A DNA stretch of 64,000 bases, from positions 434,001 through 498,000 of the forward strand of contig NZ_JBPPGG010000001.1 of assembly GCF_051304405.1 (NCBI RefSeq), given 5' to 3'. Position 1 is the stretch's first letter, and each line of letters starts with the position of its first letter. Position numbers and translations under genes: made by a program. Shown piece after piece: positions 33,453 to 44,859 of this stretch. A model generated the notes under the pieces. It was not told where the DNA came from. It searched no databases and was given only the letters and a program-made list of their open reading frames with translations. The stretch comes from Pedomonas sp051304405 (GTDB lineage Bacteria > Pseudomonadota > Alphaproteobacteria > Sphingomonadales > Sphingomonadaceae).

Positions 33453-34928
33453 TCAGGCGCTTCGCGCCTTCGCTGCGGCCTCGATGCGGGCGCCGACGTC
33501 CGCATCGATATTCTTCCAGTACTGGAACACGCGGGAGAGCACGGGCTCGCGCACGCCGGCGAGGGAGCCGACCACCGTCTCCACCAGATCGTCGCGCTCG
33601 GCGTCGGAGAATACCTCGCGGACGAGGATTCCGGCCTGCGAGAAGTCGTCATCGCCCTCGCGCAGGGTGTAGGCCATGCGCACCATGGTGCCGTCCGCCT
33701 CCCAGCCGTTGTCCACCGGGCCGGTCTGGTCGGACCACGGGCGGCCGCCGCTGTTGGTGGCGTAGACCGGCGCGCTGCCGGTGTGGTGGTAGGCCATGGG
33801 GCCGTCGAACATGTAGGTGTTCACCGGGCACCTGGGCTGGTTGACCGGCAGCTGGTGGAAGTTGGCGCCGATGCGGTTGCGCTGGGCGTCCGCGTAGGCG
33901 AACGAGCGGGCCAGCAGCATCCGGTCCGGCGACAGGCCGATGCCCGGCACCACATTGCCCGGCGAGAACGCCGCCTGTTCGATCTGGGCGAAGAAGTTCT
34001 CCGGGTTGCGGTTCAGGGTCATGACGCCGACCTTGATCAGCGGGAAGTCCTTCTTCGGCCAGGTCTTGGTGAGATCGAACGGGTTGATGCGGTAGGTCTT
34101 GGCCACGTCATAGGGCATCACCTGCACCGAGAGCGTCCACCTGGGGTAGGCGCCGCGCTCGATCGCCTCGAACAGGTCGCGGCGGTGGAAGTCCGCGTCC
34201 TCGCCCGACATCTTCGCCGCCTCGGCGTTGGAGAAGAATTCCAGCCCCTGCTGGGAGTGGAAGTGGTACTTCACCCAGAACTTCTCGCCCTGCGCGTTCA
34301 CCCACATGTAGGTGTGCGAGCCGTAGCCGTTCATGTGCCGCCAGGTGCGCGGCAGGCCGCGCCGGCCCATCAGGTAGGTCACCTGGTGCGCGGATTCCGG
34401 GTTGTTGGTCCAGAAGTCCCACTGCATGTGGTTGTCGCGCAGGCCGCGGTCCGGCAGGCGCTTCTGGCTGCGGATGAAGTGGGGGAACTTCATCGGATCG
34501 CGCACGAAGAACACCGGCGTGTTGTTGCCGACCAGATCGTAGTTGCCCTGGCTGGTGTAGAACTTGATCGAGAAGCCGCGCACGTCGCGCCAGGTATCGG
34601 GGCTGCCCTGCTCCCCGGCGACGGTGGAGAAGCGCAGCAGCAGCTCGGTGGTCACGCCCTTCTGGAACAGCGCCGCCTTGGTGTAGGCGGACACGTCCTC
34701 GGTGGTCTCGAAGATGCCGAACGCGCCCGAGCCCTTGGCGTGCGGCTGGCGTTCGATCACCTTCTCGCGGTTGAAGTGGGCGAGCTGCTCGATCAGGTGC
34801 ACGTCATGCAGCAGGATCGGCCCGTCTGCCCCGAGGGTCAGCGAATTGCGGTCGCTGACGGCGGGTGCGCCAGCGGCTGTGGTGGATGGTGCCATCGACG
34901 CATAGGGGCAAGTCTGTTTCTCTGACAC
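33453..34928 (-). CDS. katA: monofunctional haem catalase
   Basis: Haem catalase that breaks down hydrogen peroxide. Visible features are the distal His region (ERQPHAKGSGAFG), the Asn motif (DLVGNNTPVFFVRDP) and the proximal haem-ligand Tyr in RSFAYADAQRNRIG. Length and the lack of a C-terminal flavodoxin-like domain fit the small-subunit type. I chose the GTG at 34928 (491 residues) because GGGAG sits 8 nt upstream and the N-terminus reads as in relatives; an ATG at 34895 is an alternative, and the frame is open to 35036. Neighbours do not point to an operon. The gene symbol is by family, not certain. Confidence 0.93.
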   Translation of the reverse strand: MSEKQTCPYASMAPSTTAAGAPAVSDRNSLTLGADGPILLHDVHLIEQLAHFNREKVIERQPHAKGSGAFGIFETTEDVSAYTKAALFQKGVTTELLLRFSTVAGEQGSPDTWRDVRGFSIKFYTSQGNYDLVGNNTPVFFVRDPMKFPHFIRSQKRLPDRGLRDNHMQWDFWTNNPESAHQVTYLMGRRGLPRTWRHMNGYGSHTYMWVNAQGEKFWVKYHFHSQQGLEFFSNAEAAKMSGEDADFHRRDLFEAIERGAYPRWTLSVQVMPYDVAKTYRINPFDLTKTWPKKDFPLIKVGVMTLNRNPENFFAQIEQAAFSPGNVVPGIGLSPDRMLLARSFAYADAQRNRIGANFHQLPVNQPRCPVNTYMFDGPMAYHHTGSAPVYATNSGGRPWSDQTGPVDNGWEADGTMVRMAYTLREGDDDFSQAGILVREVFSDAERDDLVETVVGSLAGVREPVLSRVFQYWKNIDADVGARIEAAAKARSA

Positions 34929-35001
34929 GGGGGTATCTCCCAACAATCGGACTTTGTTTTTCTCGCCAGCCGGGGCCGGCACGCTGCGCTCACGGGTTAC
35001 A

Positions 35002-35018
35002 AATCGAACATATCGATT
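35002..35018. promoter_or_regulatory. 17-bp dyad upstream of catalase
   Basis: Perfect inverted repeat AATCGA-N5-TCGATT, about 75 bp upstream of the catalase start, in an AT-rich stretch (35000-35200) unlike its surroundings. A second cluster of CGATT motifs occurs at 35152-35178. Candidate site for a LysR-type regulator such as OxyR. Apart from these and the lpd terminator, no gene is seen in 34929-35305. Confidence 0.4.
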
Positions 35019-35214
35019 TTCGAAGCACCAGCGCAACCCTACTTGGCAGGAATTATTCTGATTACTGTGAAAGACAACCTCGATAACGCCCTATTTTTTG
35101 TGACTTTTCACATATTTGGCTCAAAATTGCGATCTTTCCCCTCAGTGGAAATATCGATTTATTGATTTTGTCGATTACTGTAAGCGAGCCGAAACGACGG
35201 TGCGCCAAAAGAAA

Positions 35215-35244
35215 AGCCCCGGCCGGAGGGCTCCGGCCGGGGCT
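35215..35244 (-). terminator. terminator of lpd
   Basis: A 14-bp perfect stem (AGCCCCGGCCGGAG with its complement) closes a 2-nt loop; on the minus strand TTTTCTTTTGG follows. It lies 61 nt past the lpd stop. Confidence 0.88.
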
Positions 35245-35305
35245 TCGCGTTCCGGTCGACGCGCGGGCGGATGCCGCCCCCGCGTCGCCGCTGTTCTGTC
35301 CGGTC

Positions 35306-36727
35306 TCAGATGTGGATCGGCTTGGCGTGGGCGGCCATGGCGGCCTCCTTCATCGCCTCCGAGTGAGTCGGGTGCGCGTGGCAGGTCAGCGCGATATCCT
35401 CGGACGACGCGCCGAACTCCATCGCCTGCGCTGCCTGGGCGATCATGGTGCCCGCCAGCGAGCCGATGATGTGCACGCCCAGCACCCGGTCGGTGGCGGC
35501 GTCCGCCAGCACCTTCACGAAGCCCTGGGTGTCGTGGTTGGCCTTGGCGCGGCTGTTGGCGAGGAACGGGAACTTGCCCGCCTTGTACTTCACGCCCGCC
35601 GCCTTCAGCTCCTCCTCGGTCTTACCGACGGAGGCCACTTCCGGCATGGTGTAGACCACCGACGGAATCACGTCGTGGTTCACGATGCCGTTGAGGCCGG
35701 CGATGTTGTCGGCGCAGGCCACGCCTTCGTCCTCGGCCTTGTGGGCGAGCATCGGCCCCGGGATCGCGTCGCCGATGGCGTAGATGCCCGGCACGCTGGT
35801 GGAGAAGTCGTGGTTCACCTTCACCCGGCCGCGCTCGTCAACGGCAACGCCCACCTTGTCCAGGTTCAGGCCGTCGAGGAACGGACGGCGGCCGATCGCC
35901 ATCAGCACCACGTCGCACTTGATCTCCTCGGCCGCGCCGCCCTGGGCGGGCTCCACGCGCACGACCGCGCCGCGCTTCTTGCCCTTGTTGTCCACCTCGA
36001 CCGCCACGACCTTGGTCGCGGTCTTGATGTCCATGCCCTGCTTCTTGAGGATGCGGCCCATCTCCTTGGAGACCTCGCCGTCCATGGTCGGCAGGATGCG
36101 GTCGAGGTACTCGACCACGGTCACCTTGGCGCCGAGGCGGCGCCACACCGAACCCAGCTCCAGGCCGATGACGCCGCCGCCGATGACCACCAGATGCTCC
36201 GGCACCTTCGGCAGGGCGATGGCCTGATCCGAGCTGACGACGATCTCGCCGTCAATCGCCACGCCCGGCAGGCTGACCACGTCCGAGCCGGTGGCGATGA
36301 TGGTGTTGCGGGTGGTGACGGTGCGCTTCGAGCCGTCCTCCGCCTCCACCTCGAGGGTGTGGGCGTCCTGGAAGCGGCCGTAGCCCTTGATCCATTCCAC
36401 CTTGTTCTTCTTGAACAGGAACTCGATGCCGCCGGTCAACTGCTTCACGGTCTCGTTCTTGTCGGACATCATGTCCTCAAGGTCGAACTTCACGTCCTTG
36501 ATGCTGATGCCGTAGGTCTTGAGCTGACCGCTGGTCACTTCCTCATACTTTTCGGAGGCGTGCAGCAGGGCCTTTGACGGGATGCAGCCCACGTTGAGGC
36601 AGGTGCCGCCGAGCGTGCCGCGCTTTTCGATGCAGGCCACCTTCAGGCCGTTCTGCGCCGCCCGGATCGCGGCCACATAGCCGCCCGGCCCCGCGCCAAT
36701 TACCACCACGTCAAAGTCGTACGCCAT
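35306..36727 (-). CDS. lpd: dihydrolipoamide dehydrogenase (E3)
   Basis: FAD enzyme that re-oxidises the lipoyl groups of the 2-oxoglutarate (and possibly pyruvate) dehydrogenase complex. The N-terminal FAD motif VVIGAGPGGYVAAI, redox disulfide GGTCLNVGCIPSKAL, NAD motif VVIGGGVIGLELGSVW and the C-terminal HAHPTHSE His-Glu pair are present. The ATG at 36727 has AGGA 6 nt upstream; a GTG four codons earlier is less likely. It has 473 residues. Related alphaproteobacteria usually have it directly after sucB; here a divergent PEP-CTERM gene and about 1.6 kb intervene. Confidence 0.96.
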   Translation of the reverse strand: MAYDFDVVVIGAGPGGYVAAIRAAQNGLKVACIEKRGTLGGTCLNVGCIPSKALLHASEKYEEVTSGQLKTYGISIKDVKFDLEDMMSDKNETVKQLTGGIEFLFKKNKVEWIKGYGRFQDAHTLEVEAEDGSKRTVTTRNTIIATGSDVVSLPGVAIDGEIVVSSDQAIALPKVPEHLVVIGGGVIGLELGSVWRRLGAKVTVVEYLDRILPTMDGEVSKEMGRILKKQGMDIKTATKVVAVEVDNKGKKRGAVVRVEPAQGGAAEEIKCDVVLMAIGRRPFLDGLNLDKVGVAVDERGRVKVNHDFSTSVPGIYAIGDAIPGPMLAHKAEDEGVACADNIAGLNGIVNHDVIPSVVYTMPEVASVGKTEEELKAAGVKYKAGKFPFLANSRAKANHDTQGFVKVLADAATDRVLGVHIIGSLAGTMIAQAAQAMEFGASSEDIALTCHAHPTHSEAMKEAAMAAHAKPIHI

Positions 36728-37047
36728 GTCTGTCCTCACTCAGCCGATGAAACGCCGGAATCCCGGCGGTAGTACACCGCCTCGCCATCCTGTTGAAGGG
36801 GGCACGATCCGGCCTTGCCAGGTCACCGGCCGCCAGCCGCTCCGCTTCGCGCAGGTCGGGAATCCCGATCCCACGCCCGTTCTAACGCAATGCCCCGCAA
36901 CGGCAAACGACTTTGCCGCATTCGGCACATCCGGAACGCACACGGCCCGCAAAAGCCCCCAAAAGGGCCAAAAGGCGCAGGTCAGCGGCACGGCGACGCT
37001 TCGTCGGAAATTCTTACGAAGTTGCTGATAAATATTTCTCGTCGACA
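36728..37047. other. intergenic region between divergent lpd and PEP-CTERM genes
   Basis: No supported gene. Short open frames here have no ribosome-binding sites or recognisable features. The right third turns AT-rich toward the PEP-CTERM promoter. Confidence 0.6.
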
Positions 37048-37098
37048 ATGAAAACAGTCACATTTTCATAATGTTACGCAACTGGCACGGCCGTTGCT
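37048..37098 (+). promoter_or_regulatory. sigma-54 promoter with upstream dyad
   Basis: TGGCACGGCCGTTGCT at 37083-37098 matches the -24/-12 consensus TGGCAC-N5-TTGCW at every position, 50 bp before the start codon of the PEP-CTERM gene. Just upstream, at 37048-37069, an inverted repeat ATGAAAA-N8-TTTTCAT could bind an enhancer-binding activator. The obvious candidate is PrsR, encoded at the right end of this window. Confidence 0.85.
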
Positions 37099-37148
37099 TG
37101 GAGGAGTTCCAAACAAACGGATATCGAACTGCCAGGAAAGTGAAATTC

Positions 37149-37928
37149 ATGCGCAGCATCACCTCTCTCGCAGCGGTTGCGGCCCTCGCTTCCATTGCTT
37201 CGATCGCAACCCCTGCCGCGGCGGCACCTTTCCTGGTGACCTACGAAGCAGCGGGCGAAACCACGAGCTCGGCCGGCTTCGACTACCTCGGCATCGAAAC
37301 CTTCGACGGCAAGGCCGGGCAGACCAACTTCACCTCGACGTTCACCCACGACGGCGTGACGATTTTCCTCGAATACAACAACGTGATGATTCGCAATGCC
37401 GACAAGTACGGCGGCGCGAATGGCACGGATTACGCCGTCGCGGGCCTGGGCCTCACCACCTCCTACACGATCGACATCATCACCACCGGGACCGACGCCA
37501 AGGGCGTCAATTACTTCGGTTACTGGCTCTCCGCGCTCGACTCGGAGAACTACGTCTCCTTCTGGAACGGCGATGAGATGCTGTTCGAATTCAACCAGGG
37601 CAACGTGGAAGCCCTGCTCACCGGCAAGCCCGAATACTGGGGCCACCCCGGCCCGGGCGAGTACGAGGGAGACAACGATCACGAGCCCTATGTCTTCCTG
37701 AACTTCTTCGCCCCGGAAGGCACCGTGTTCGATCGCGTGGTCTTCAGCCAGGGACCGGGCAACGCGGGCTACGAATCCGACAACCACACCCTCGGCTTCT
37801 ACAACCGCACCAGCGGCACGCCGGTGCCGCCCCCGGTCCAGGAAGTGCCCGAGCCGGCCGCCCTCGGCCTCCTCGGCGCCGGCCTCATCGGCATCGCCGC
37901 CCTGCGCCGCCGCCGCACCGCCGCCTGA
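37149..37928 (+). CDS. PEP-CTERM surface protein
   Basis: A 259-residue exported protein with a signal peptide ending PAAAA (about residue 26) and the sorting tag VPEPAALGLLGAGLIGIAALRRRRTAA at the C-terminus. The middle is beta-rich, with alternating hydrophobic residues and segments such as GVNYFGYWLSALDSENYVSFWNGDEMLFEFNQGNVEALL, similar in style to Npun_F0296-type or other PEP-CTERM exosubstance proteins; I do not name a family. The ATG at 37149 has AGGAAAG 10 nt upstream. It is transcribed from a sigma-54 promoter, opposite in direction to the genes on both sides. Confidence 0.88.
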   Translation: MRSITSLAAVAALASIASIATPAAAAPFLVTYEAAGETTSSAGFDYLGIETFDGKAGQTNFTSTFTHDGVTIFLEYNNVMIRNADKYGGANGTDYAVAGLGLTTSYTIDIITTGTDAKGVNYFGYWLSALDSENYVSFWNGDEMLFEFNQGNVEALLTGKPEYWGHPGPGEYEGDNDHEPYVFLNFFAPEGTVFDRVVFSQGPGNAGYESDNHTLGFYNRTSGTPVPPPVQEVPEPAALGLLGAGLIGIAALRRRRTAA

Positions 37929-37998
37929 GAGGAATTGCCCCGGACGTCTGTTTCGGGGCGTCTCTTCGGGACTTCTGTCGAGATTTGAGTGTTTTTCG

Positions 37999-38023
37999 CC
38001 AGGAGGGTCTCGGACCCTCCTGG
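37999..38023. repeat. extragenic palindrome, copy 3
   Basis: CCAGGAGGGT / ACCCTCCTGG arms, followed by AACCTCCCTTTCGTTTTCAG. Same family as 33118, 33255 and 38263. The rest of 37929-38325 holds no supported gene, only a second small hairpin (GAGCGGC-TGC-GCCGCTC near 38145). Confidence 0.8.
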
Positions 38024-38262
38024 CAACCTCCCTTTCGTTTTCAGGGACGCGCACGGCATCCAGCTATGCGCCTCTCTGGCAAGCCCGGGTTTTCTCCGGC
38101 TGCGCCCTACTCCCCCTGCCCCACATACCTTGAATGATTTTAAGGAGCGGCTGCGCCGCTCCCATCCAGCCTTCGCACCCGCAAATGCCGGGTGCGCCCC
38201 TGCCCTGCCCCCGCCCCTTCAGAAGGCGCGGGAGACGCGGCCCGATAACGAACGGGGGATCG

Positions 38263-38285
38263 AAAGGGGGTCCAAGACCCCCTTT
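38263..38285. repeat. extragenic palindrome, copy 4 (diverged)
   Basis: AAAGGGGGTC / GACCCCCTTT arms around CAA, followed by CCTCCTTTTTCCCTGTC. It keeps the GGGTC-GACCC core and the CTCC-T-rich flank of the other copies. Confidence 0.65.
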
Positions 38286-38325
38286 CCTCCTTTTTCCCTG
38301 TCAAAAAAAATCCCCCGGCAAGACA

Positions 38326-38357
38326 AAAACGGCCCCGGTTGGCACCGGAGCCGTTTT
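38326..38357 (-). terminator. terminator of the mdh-suc operon
   Basis: AAAACGG-CCCGGT pairs with ACCGG-GCCGTTTT (one mismatch) around a short loop; on the minus strand a T-rich run follows. It is 28 nt past the sucB stop, so lpd must have its own promoter. Confidence 0.85.
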
Positions 38358-38385
38358 CTTGCGAACCCTTTGGGTCTGTGCTGGC

Positions 38386-39657
<1,272 letters not shown>

Positions 39658-39680
39658 GATGTACTCGCTCCTATACCAGA

Positions 39681-42617
39681 TTAAGCGTCGAGGGCGTCGG
39701 CCACCAGGCGGGCCTGTTCCTCGGCGTGACGTTTCGCAAAGCCGGTCGCGGTTGCCGCCGCAGCCGCGCGGCCGGCGTAGACGGGCCGGGTCGGCTTGGT
39801 GCCGCACTCGACCAGCACTTCCTCGATCAGCGGATTGATGAAGCTCCACGCGCCCATGTTCTTCGGCTCTTCCTGCGCCCAGACCACGGTCTTGAGGTTC
39901 GGGAAGCGGGAGACGATCTTGGCGATCGCCTGTGCCGGGAACGGATAGAGCTGCTCGACACGCAGGAGATAGGTGTCGTCCTGGCCGCGGCGGTCGCGCT
40001 CCTCGAGCAGGTCGTAGTAGACCTTGCCGGTGCAGAGGACGAGCCTGGTGATCTGCTCATCCGGCCGCAGCTTCAGCTCGGACTGGCGGCCGGTTTCCGC
40101 ATCGTCGCGCAGCACGCGGTGGAACTGGCTGCCCTCGAGGAAGTCCTCGAGGCGCGAGACCGCCTTCTTGTGACGCAGCAGCGACTTGGGCGTCATGATC
40201 ACCAGCGGCTTGCGGAAGGCGCGGTGCAGCTGGCGGCGCAGGATGTGGAAGTAGTTGGCCGGCGTGGTGCAGTTGGCCACCTGCATGTTGTCCTCGGCGC
40301 ACAGCTGGAGGTAGCGCTCCAGGCGGGCGGAGGAGTGCTCGGGGCCCTGGCCCTCGTAGCCGTGCGGCAGCAGCAGCACGAGGCCGGAGGCGCGCAGCCA
40401 CTTCACTTCCGACGACGACAGATACTGGTCGATGATGATCTGCGCGCCGTTGGCGAAGTCGCCGAACTGGGCTTCCCACAGGGTCAGCCAGTTGGGCTCG
40501 GCCAGCGAGAAGCCGTACTCGTAACCCATGACGCCATACTCGGAGAGGATGGACTCATAGACCTCGTAGTTCGGGCTGATCTGGAGCAGCGGGATGTACT
40601 TCTCTTCCGTCTCCTGGTCGGTGAAGACCGCGTGACGGTGCGAGAAGGTGCCGCGGCCCACGTCCTGGCCCGACAGGCGCACGCCGAAGCCTTCCTTCAG
40701 CAGGGTGCCGAAGGCGAGCTGCTCGGCGGTGGCCCAGTCGATGCCGTCGCCGGACTTGAGCGCCTCGGCGCGGGCCTTGATCACGCGCTCGAGGGTGCGG
40801 TGGATCTTGAAGGACTCCGGCCAGGTGGTCATCACCTGCCCGACGGCGTTGATCGCCTCGGCCGACACGCCGGTGTCGGCGCCGCGACGGCCGTTCACGC
40901 CCTCGACCGGGCGGTGCAGGCCCGACCAGCGGCCCTCGAACCAGTCGGCCTTGTTGGGCTTGTAGCCCTTGGAGGCCTCGAACTCGTCCTCCAGACGGGA
41001 GACGTAGGTGTCTTCCATCTGCTTGACCTGTTCGTCGGTGACCACGCCCTCGGCCTTCAGCTTCTCGGCGTAGATGGCCGAGACGAACGGATGGCTCTTG
41101 ATGGCCGCGTACATCTTCGGCTGGGTGAAGCCCGGCTCGTCGGCCTCGTTGTGGCCGAAGCGGCGGTAGCACCACATGTCGATGACGACGTCGCGCTTGA
41201 AGGTCTGGCGGAACTCGGTGGCCAGCTTGGTGGCGAACACCACGGCCTCGGGATCATCGCCGTTCACGTGGAAGATCGGCGCCTGCACCATCTTCGCCAC
41301 GTCCGACGGATAGGGCGAGGAGCGCGCGAACTTCGGCGAGGTGGTGAAGCCCACCTGGTTGTTCACGATGAAGTGGATGGTGCCGCCGGTGTTGTAGCCC
41401 GGCACGCCGGACATGGCGAAGCACTCGGCCACCACGCCCTGGCCGGCGAAGGCGGCGTCGCCGTGCAGCAGCAGCGGGAGCACCTTGGTGCGCTCCTTGT
41501 CGCCGCGCTGGGTCTGCTTGGCGCGCACGCGGCCCAGCACCACCGGGTTGACCGTCTCCAGGTGCGACGGGTTCGGCGTCAGCGACAGGTGCACCATGTT
41601 GCCGTCGAAGCCGCGGTCGGTGGAGGTGCCGAGGTGGTACTTCACGTCGCCCGAGCCGCCCACTTCGTCCGGCTGGGACGAGCCGCCGGCGAATTCATGG
41701 AACAGCTGGCGGAACGGCTTCTGCATCACGTTGGTGAGCACGTTCAGGCGGCCACGGTGCGGCATGCCGATCACGATCTCCTCGACGCCGAGGGCGCCGC
41801 CCACCTTGATGACGGCTTCCAGCGCCGGGATCATGGCTTCGCCGCCGTCCAGGCCGAACCGCTTGGTGCCCACGTACTTGCGGGCGAGGAACTTCTCGAA
41901 GGACTCGGCCTCGATCAGCTTGTTGAGGATGGCGAGCTTGCCTTCCTTGGTGAAGTAGACGTCCTTCTCGGGGCCCTCGATGCGCTCCTGGATCCAGCGG
42001 CGCTCCTCGATGTCGTTGATGTGCATGTACTCGACCGCGATGTTGCCGCAGTAGTTGCGGCACAGGGTCTCATGCACCTGACGGATGGTGGCCATCTGCA
42101 GGCCGAGGAGGCCGCCGAGGTAGATCGGGCGGTCCAGATCGTTGGGGCCGAAGCCGTGGAAGGCCGGCTGCAATTCGGGATGCTCCGCGCGCTTCTCCAG
42201 ACCCAGCGGGTCCAGCTTGGCGGCAAGGTGGCCGCGCACGCGGAAGGTGCGGATGAAGGTGAACGCGCGCAGCGTGTCGTCGGCGGCGCGGCGGATGTCC
42301 TCGGCGGTGGCGCCGGCGGCCGGCGCGGCGGCCGGGGCGGCCTCCTGGCCCTTGCCCTTGGCCGGCTTCGGCTCAAGGCTCATCTGGGTGGGGTCGAGAG
42401 CCTGCGTCAGCGAGTCGCTCGGCTGCAACGGCCAATTGCTGCGCTGCCATGACGGGCCCGCCTTGGTTGCGCCCGCAGCCATTTCCAGACCAGCGAAGTA
42501 GCGCTGCCAGCTGGGGTCGACCGCGTTCGGGTCGGCCGCATACTTCTCGTACAACGCTTCGATGAAGGCTGCACTGGCACCTTCGATGCCCTGGGGAAGA
42601 TCGCCTTCGTAACCCAT
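39681..42617 (-). CDS. sucA: 2-oxoglutarate dehydrogenase E1
   Basis: Thiamine-diphosphate enzyme that decarboxylates 2-oxoglutarate in the TCA cycle. N-terminal region EALYEKYAADPNAVDPSWQRYFAGL, then GMPHRGRLNVL, the ThDP-binding part GDAAFAGQGVVAECF to IHFIVNNQVGFTT, and the C-terminal transketolase-like region with HGYEGQGPEHSSARLER are all present. The ATG at 42617 has AAGGAG 8 nt upstream and gives 978 residues, the normal size; the upstream extension to 42710 is unlikely. It precedes sucB by 23 bp. Confidence 0.97.
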   Translation of the reverse strand: MGYEGDLPQGIEGASAAFIEALYEKYAADPNAVDPSWQRYFAGLEMAAGATKAGPSWQRSNWPLQPSDSLTQALDPTQMSLEPKPAKGKGQEAAPAAAPAAGATAEDIRRAADDTLRAFTFIRTFRVRGHLAAKLDPLGLEKRAEHPELQPAFHGFGPNDLDRPIYLGGLLGLQMATIRQVHETLCRNYCGNIAVEYMHINDIEERRWIQERIEGPEKDVYFTKEGKLAILNKLIEAESFEKFLARKYVGTKRFGLDGGEAMIPALEAVIKVGGALGVEEIVIGMPHRGRLNVLTNVMQKPFRQLFHEFAGGSSQPDEVGGSGDVKYHLGTSTDRGFDGNMVHLSLTPNPSHLETVNPVVLGRVRAKQTQRGDKERTKVLPLLLHGDAAFAGQGVVAECFAMSGVPGYNTGGTIHFIVNNQVGFTTSPKFARSSPYPSDVAKMVQAPIFHVNGDDPEAVVFATKLATEFRQTFKRDVVIDMWCYRRFGHNEADEPGFTQPKMYAAIKSHPFVSAIYAEKLKAEGVVTDEQVKQMEDTYVSRLEDEFEASKGYKPNKADWFEGRWSGLHRPVEGVNGRRGADTGVSAEAINAVGQVMTTWPESFKIHRTLERVIKARAEALKSGDGIDWATAEQLAFGTLLKEGFGVRLSGQDVGRGTFSHRHAVFTDQETEEKYIPLLQISPNYEVYESILSEYGVMGYEYGFSLAEPNWLTLWEAQFGDFANGAQIIIDQYLSSSEVKWLRASGLVLLLPHGYEGQGPEHSSARLERYLQLCAEDNMQVANCTTPANYFHILRRQLHRAFRKPLVIMTPKSLLRHKKAVSRLEDFLEGSQFHRVLRDDAETGRQSELKLRPDEQITRLVLCTGKVYYDLLEERDRRGQDDTYLLRVEQLYPFPAQAIAKIVSRFPNLKTVVWAQEEPKNMGAWSFINPLIEEVLVECGTKPTRPVYAGRAAAAATATGFAKRHAEEQARLVADALDA

Positions 42618-42775
42618 TGCGACTCTGCTCCTTAGTCCGGCGCGCGTACATCCGGCGCGCCAAAACGAGCCTATCGTTAAACCTGGGCCGTCCGCGACCG
42701 ACAGGCGCATCGCGGACGGCCAAAGCCTGCGGTTCCGGCCCGAGACTCCCCCACTCGGGGCCGGAACACGATCAA

Positions 42776-43651
42776 TTAGCCCTTTAACACCTCAAGAAGG
42801 GTGGTGCCCAGAGCCGACGGGCTGTCGGCGACAACGATACCAGCAGAACGCATGGCCTCGATCTTGTCTTCCGCCTTGCCCTTGCCGCCGGAGACGATGG
42901 CGCCGGCGTGGCCCATGCGGCGGCCCGGAGGCGCCGTGCGGCCCGCGATGAAGCCGACGGTCGGCTTTTTGATCTTCGAGCGCTTCAGCAGCTCCGCGCC
43001 CTGCTCCTCGGCGTCGCCGCCGATTTCGCCGATCATGATGATGGACTCGGTTTCCGGGTCCGCCAGGAACATCTCCAGTACGTCAACGAAGTTGGTGCCG
43101 TTGACCGGGTCGCCGCCGATGCCGACAGCGGTGGTCTGGCCGAGGCCGACCGCCGAGGTCTGGAACACGGCTTCGTAGGTCAGCGTGCCCGAACGGGAGA
43201 CGACGCCCACCTTGCCCTTCTTGAAGATGTTGCCCGGCATGATGCCGATCTTGCACTCGCCGGGGGTCAGCAGACCCGGGCAGTTCGGACCGATCAGGCG
43301 GGTCTTGGAGCCCTGGAGGGCGCGCTTCACGCGCACCATGTCGAGCACGGGGATGCCCTCGGTGATGCAGACCACCAGGGGGATCTCGGCGTCGATGGCT
43401 TCGAGGATGGCGTCAGCCGCGCCTGCGGGCGGCACGTAGATCACGGACGCATCGGCGCCGGTCTTTTCCCTGGCCTCGGCCACGGTGTCGAACACCGGCA
43501 GGCCCAGGTGGGTGGTGCCGCCCTTGCCCGGCGCGGTGCCGCCGACCATGCGGGTCCCATAGGCAATCGCCGCTTCGGAGTGGAAGGTGCCCTGCTTGCC
43601 GGTGAAGCCCTGGCAGATGACCTTCGTCTCTTTGTTGATCAGAATTGCCAT
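42776..43651 (-). CDS. sucD: succinyl-CoA synthetase alpha subunit
   Basis: Alpha subunit of the ligase that makes ATP (or GTP) while converting succinyl-CoA to succinate. CoA-binding N-terminus (VICQGFTGKQGTFHSEAAIAYGT), GPNCPGLLTPGECKIGIMPG, and the active phosphohistidine loop RRMGHAGAIVSGGKG near residue 245 are present. It has 291 residues. It follows sucC by 2 bp; a 158-bp gap to sucA could hold a weak internal promoter but shows nothing clear. Confidence 0.97.
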   Translation of the reverse strand: MAILINKETKVICQGFTGKQGTFHSEAAIAYGTRMVGGTAPGKGGTTHLGLPVFDTVAEAREKTGADASVIYVPPAGAADAILEAIDAEIPLVVCITEGIPVLDMVRVKRALQGSKTRLIGPNCPGLLTPGECKIGIMPGNIFKKGKVGVVSRSGTLTYEAVFQTSAVGLGQTTAVGIGGDPVNGTNFVDVLEMFLADPETESIIMIGEIGGDAEEQGAELLKRSKIKKPTVGFIAGRTAPPGRRMGHAGAIVSGGKGKAEDKIEAMRSAGIVVADSPSALGTTLLEVLKG

Positions 43652-43653
43652 GG

Positions 43654-44853
<1,200 letters not shown>

Positions 44854-44859
44854 CGTCGC

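Noticed and set aside
35150..35215. Short AT-rich frame before the lpd terminator
   Set aside because: Too short, no ribosome-binding site, and better explained as the catalase upstream region plus terminator.
39726..42452. 908-codon plus-strand open frame opposite sucA
   Set aside because: Antisense shadow of the complete sucA gene; composition is typical of GC-skewed antisense frames.
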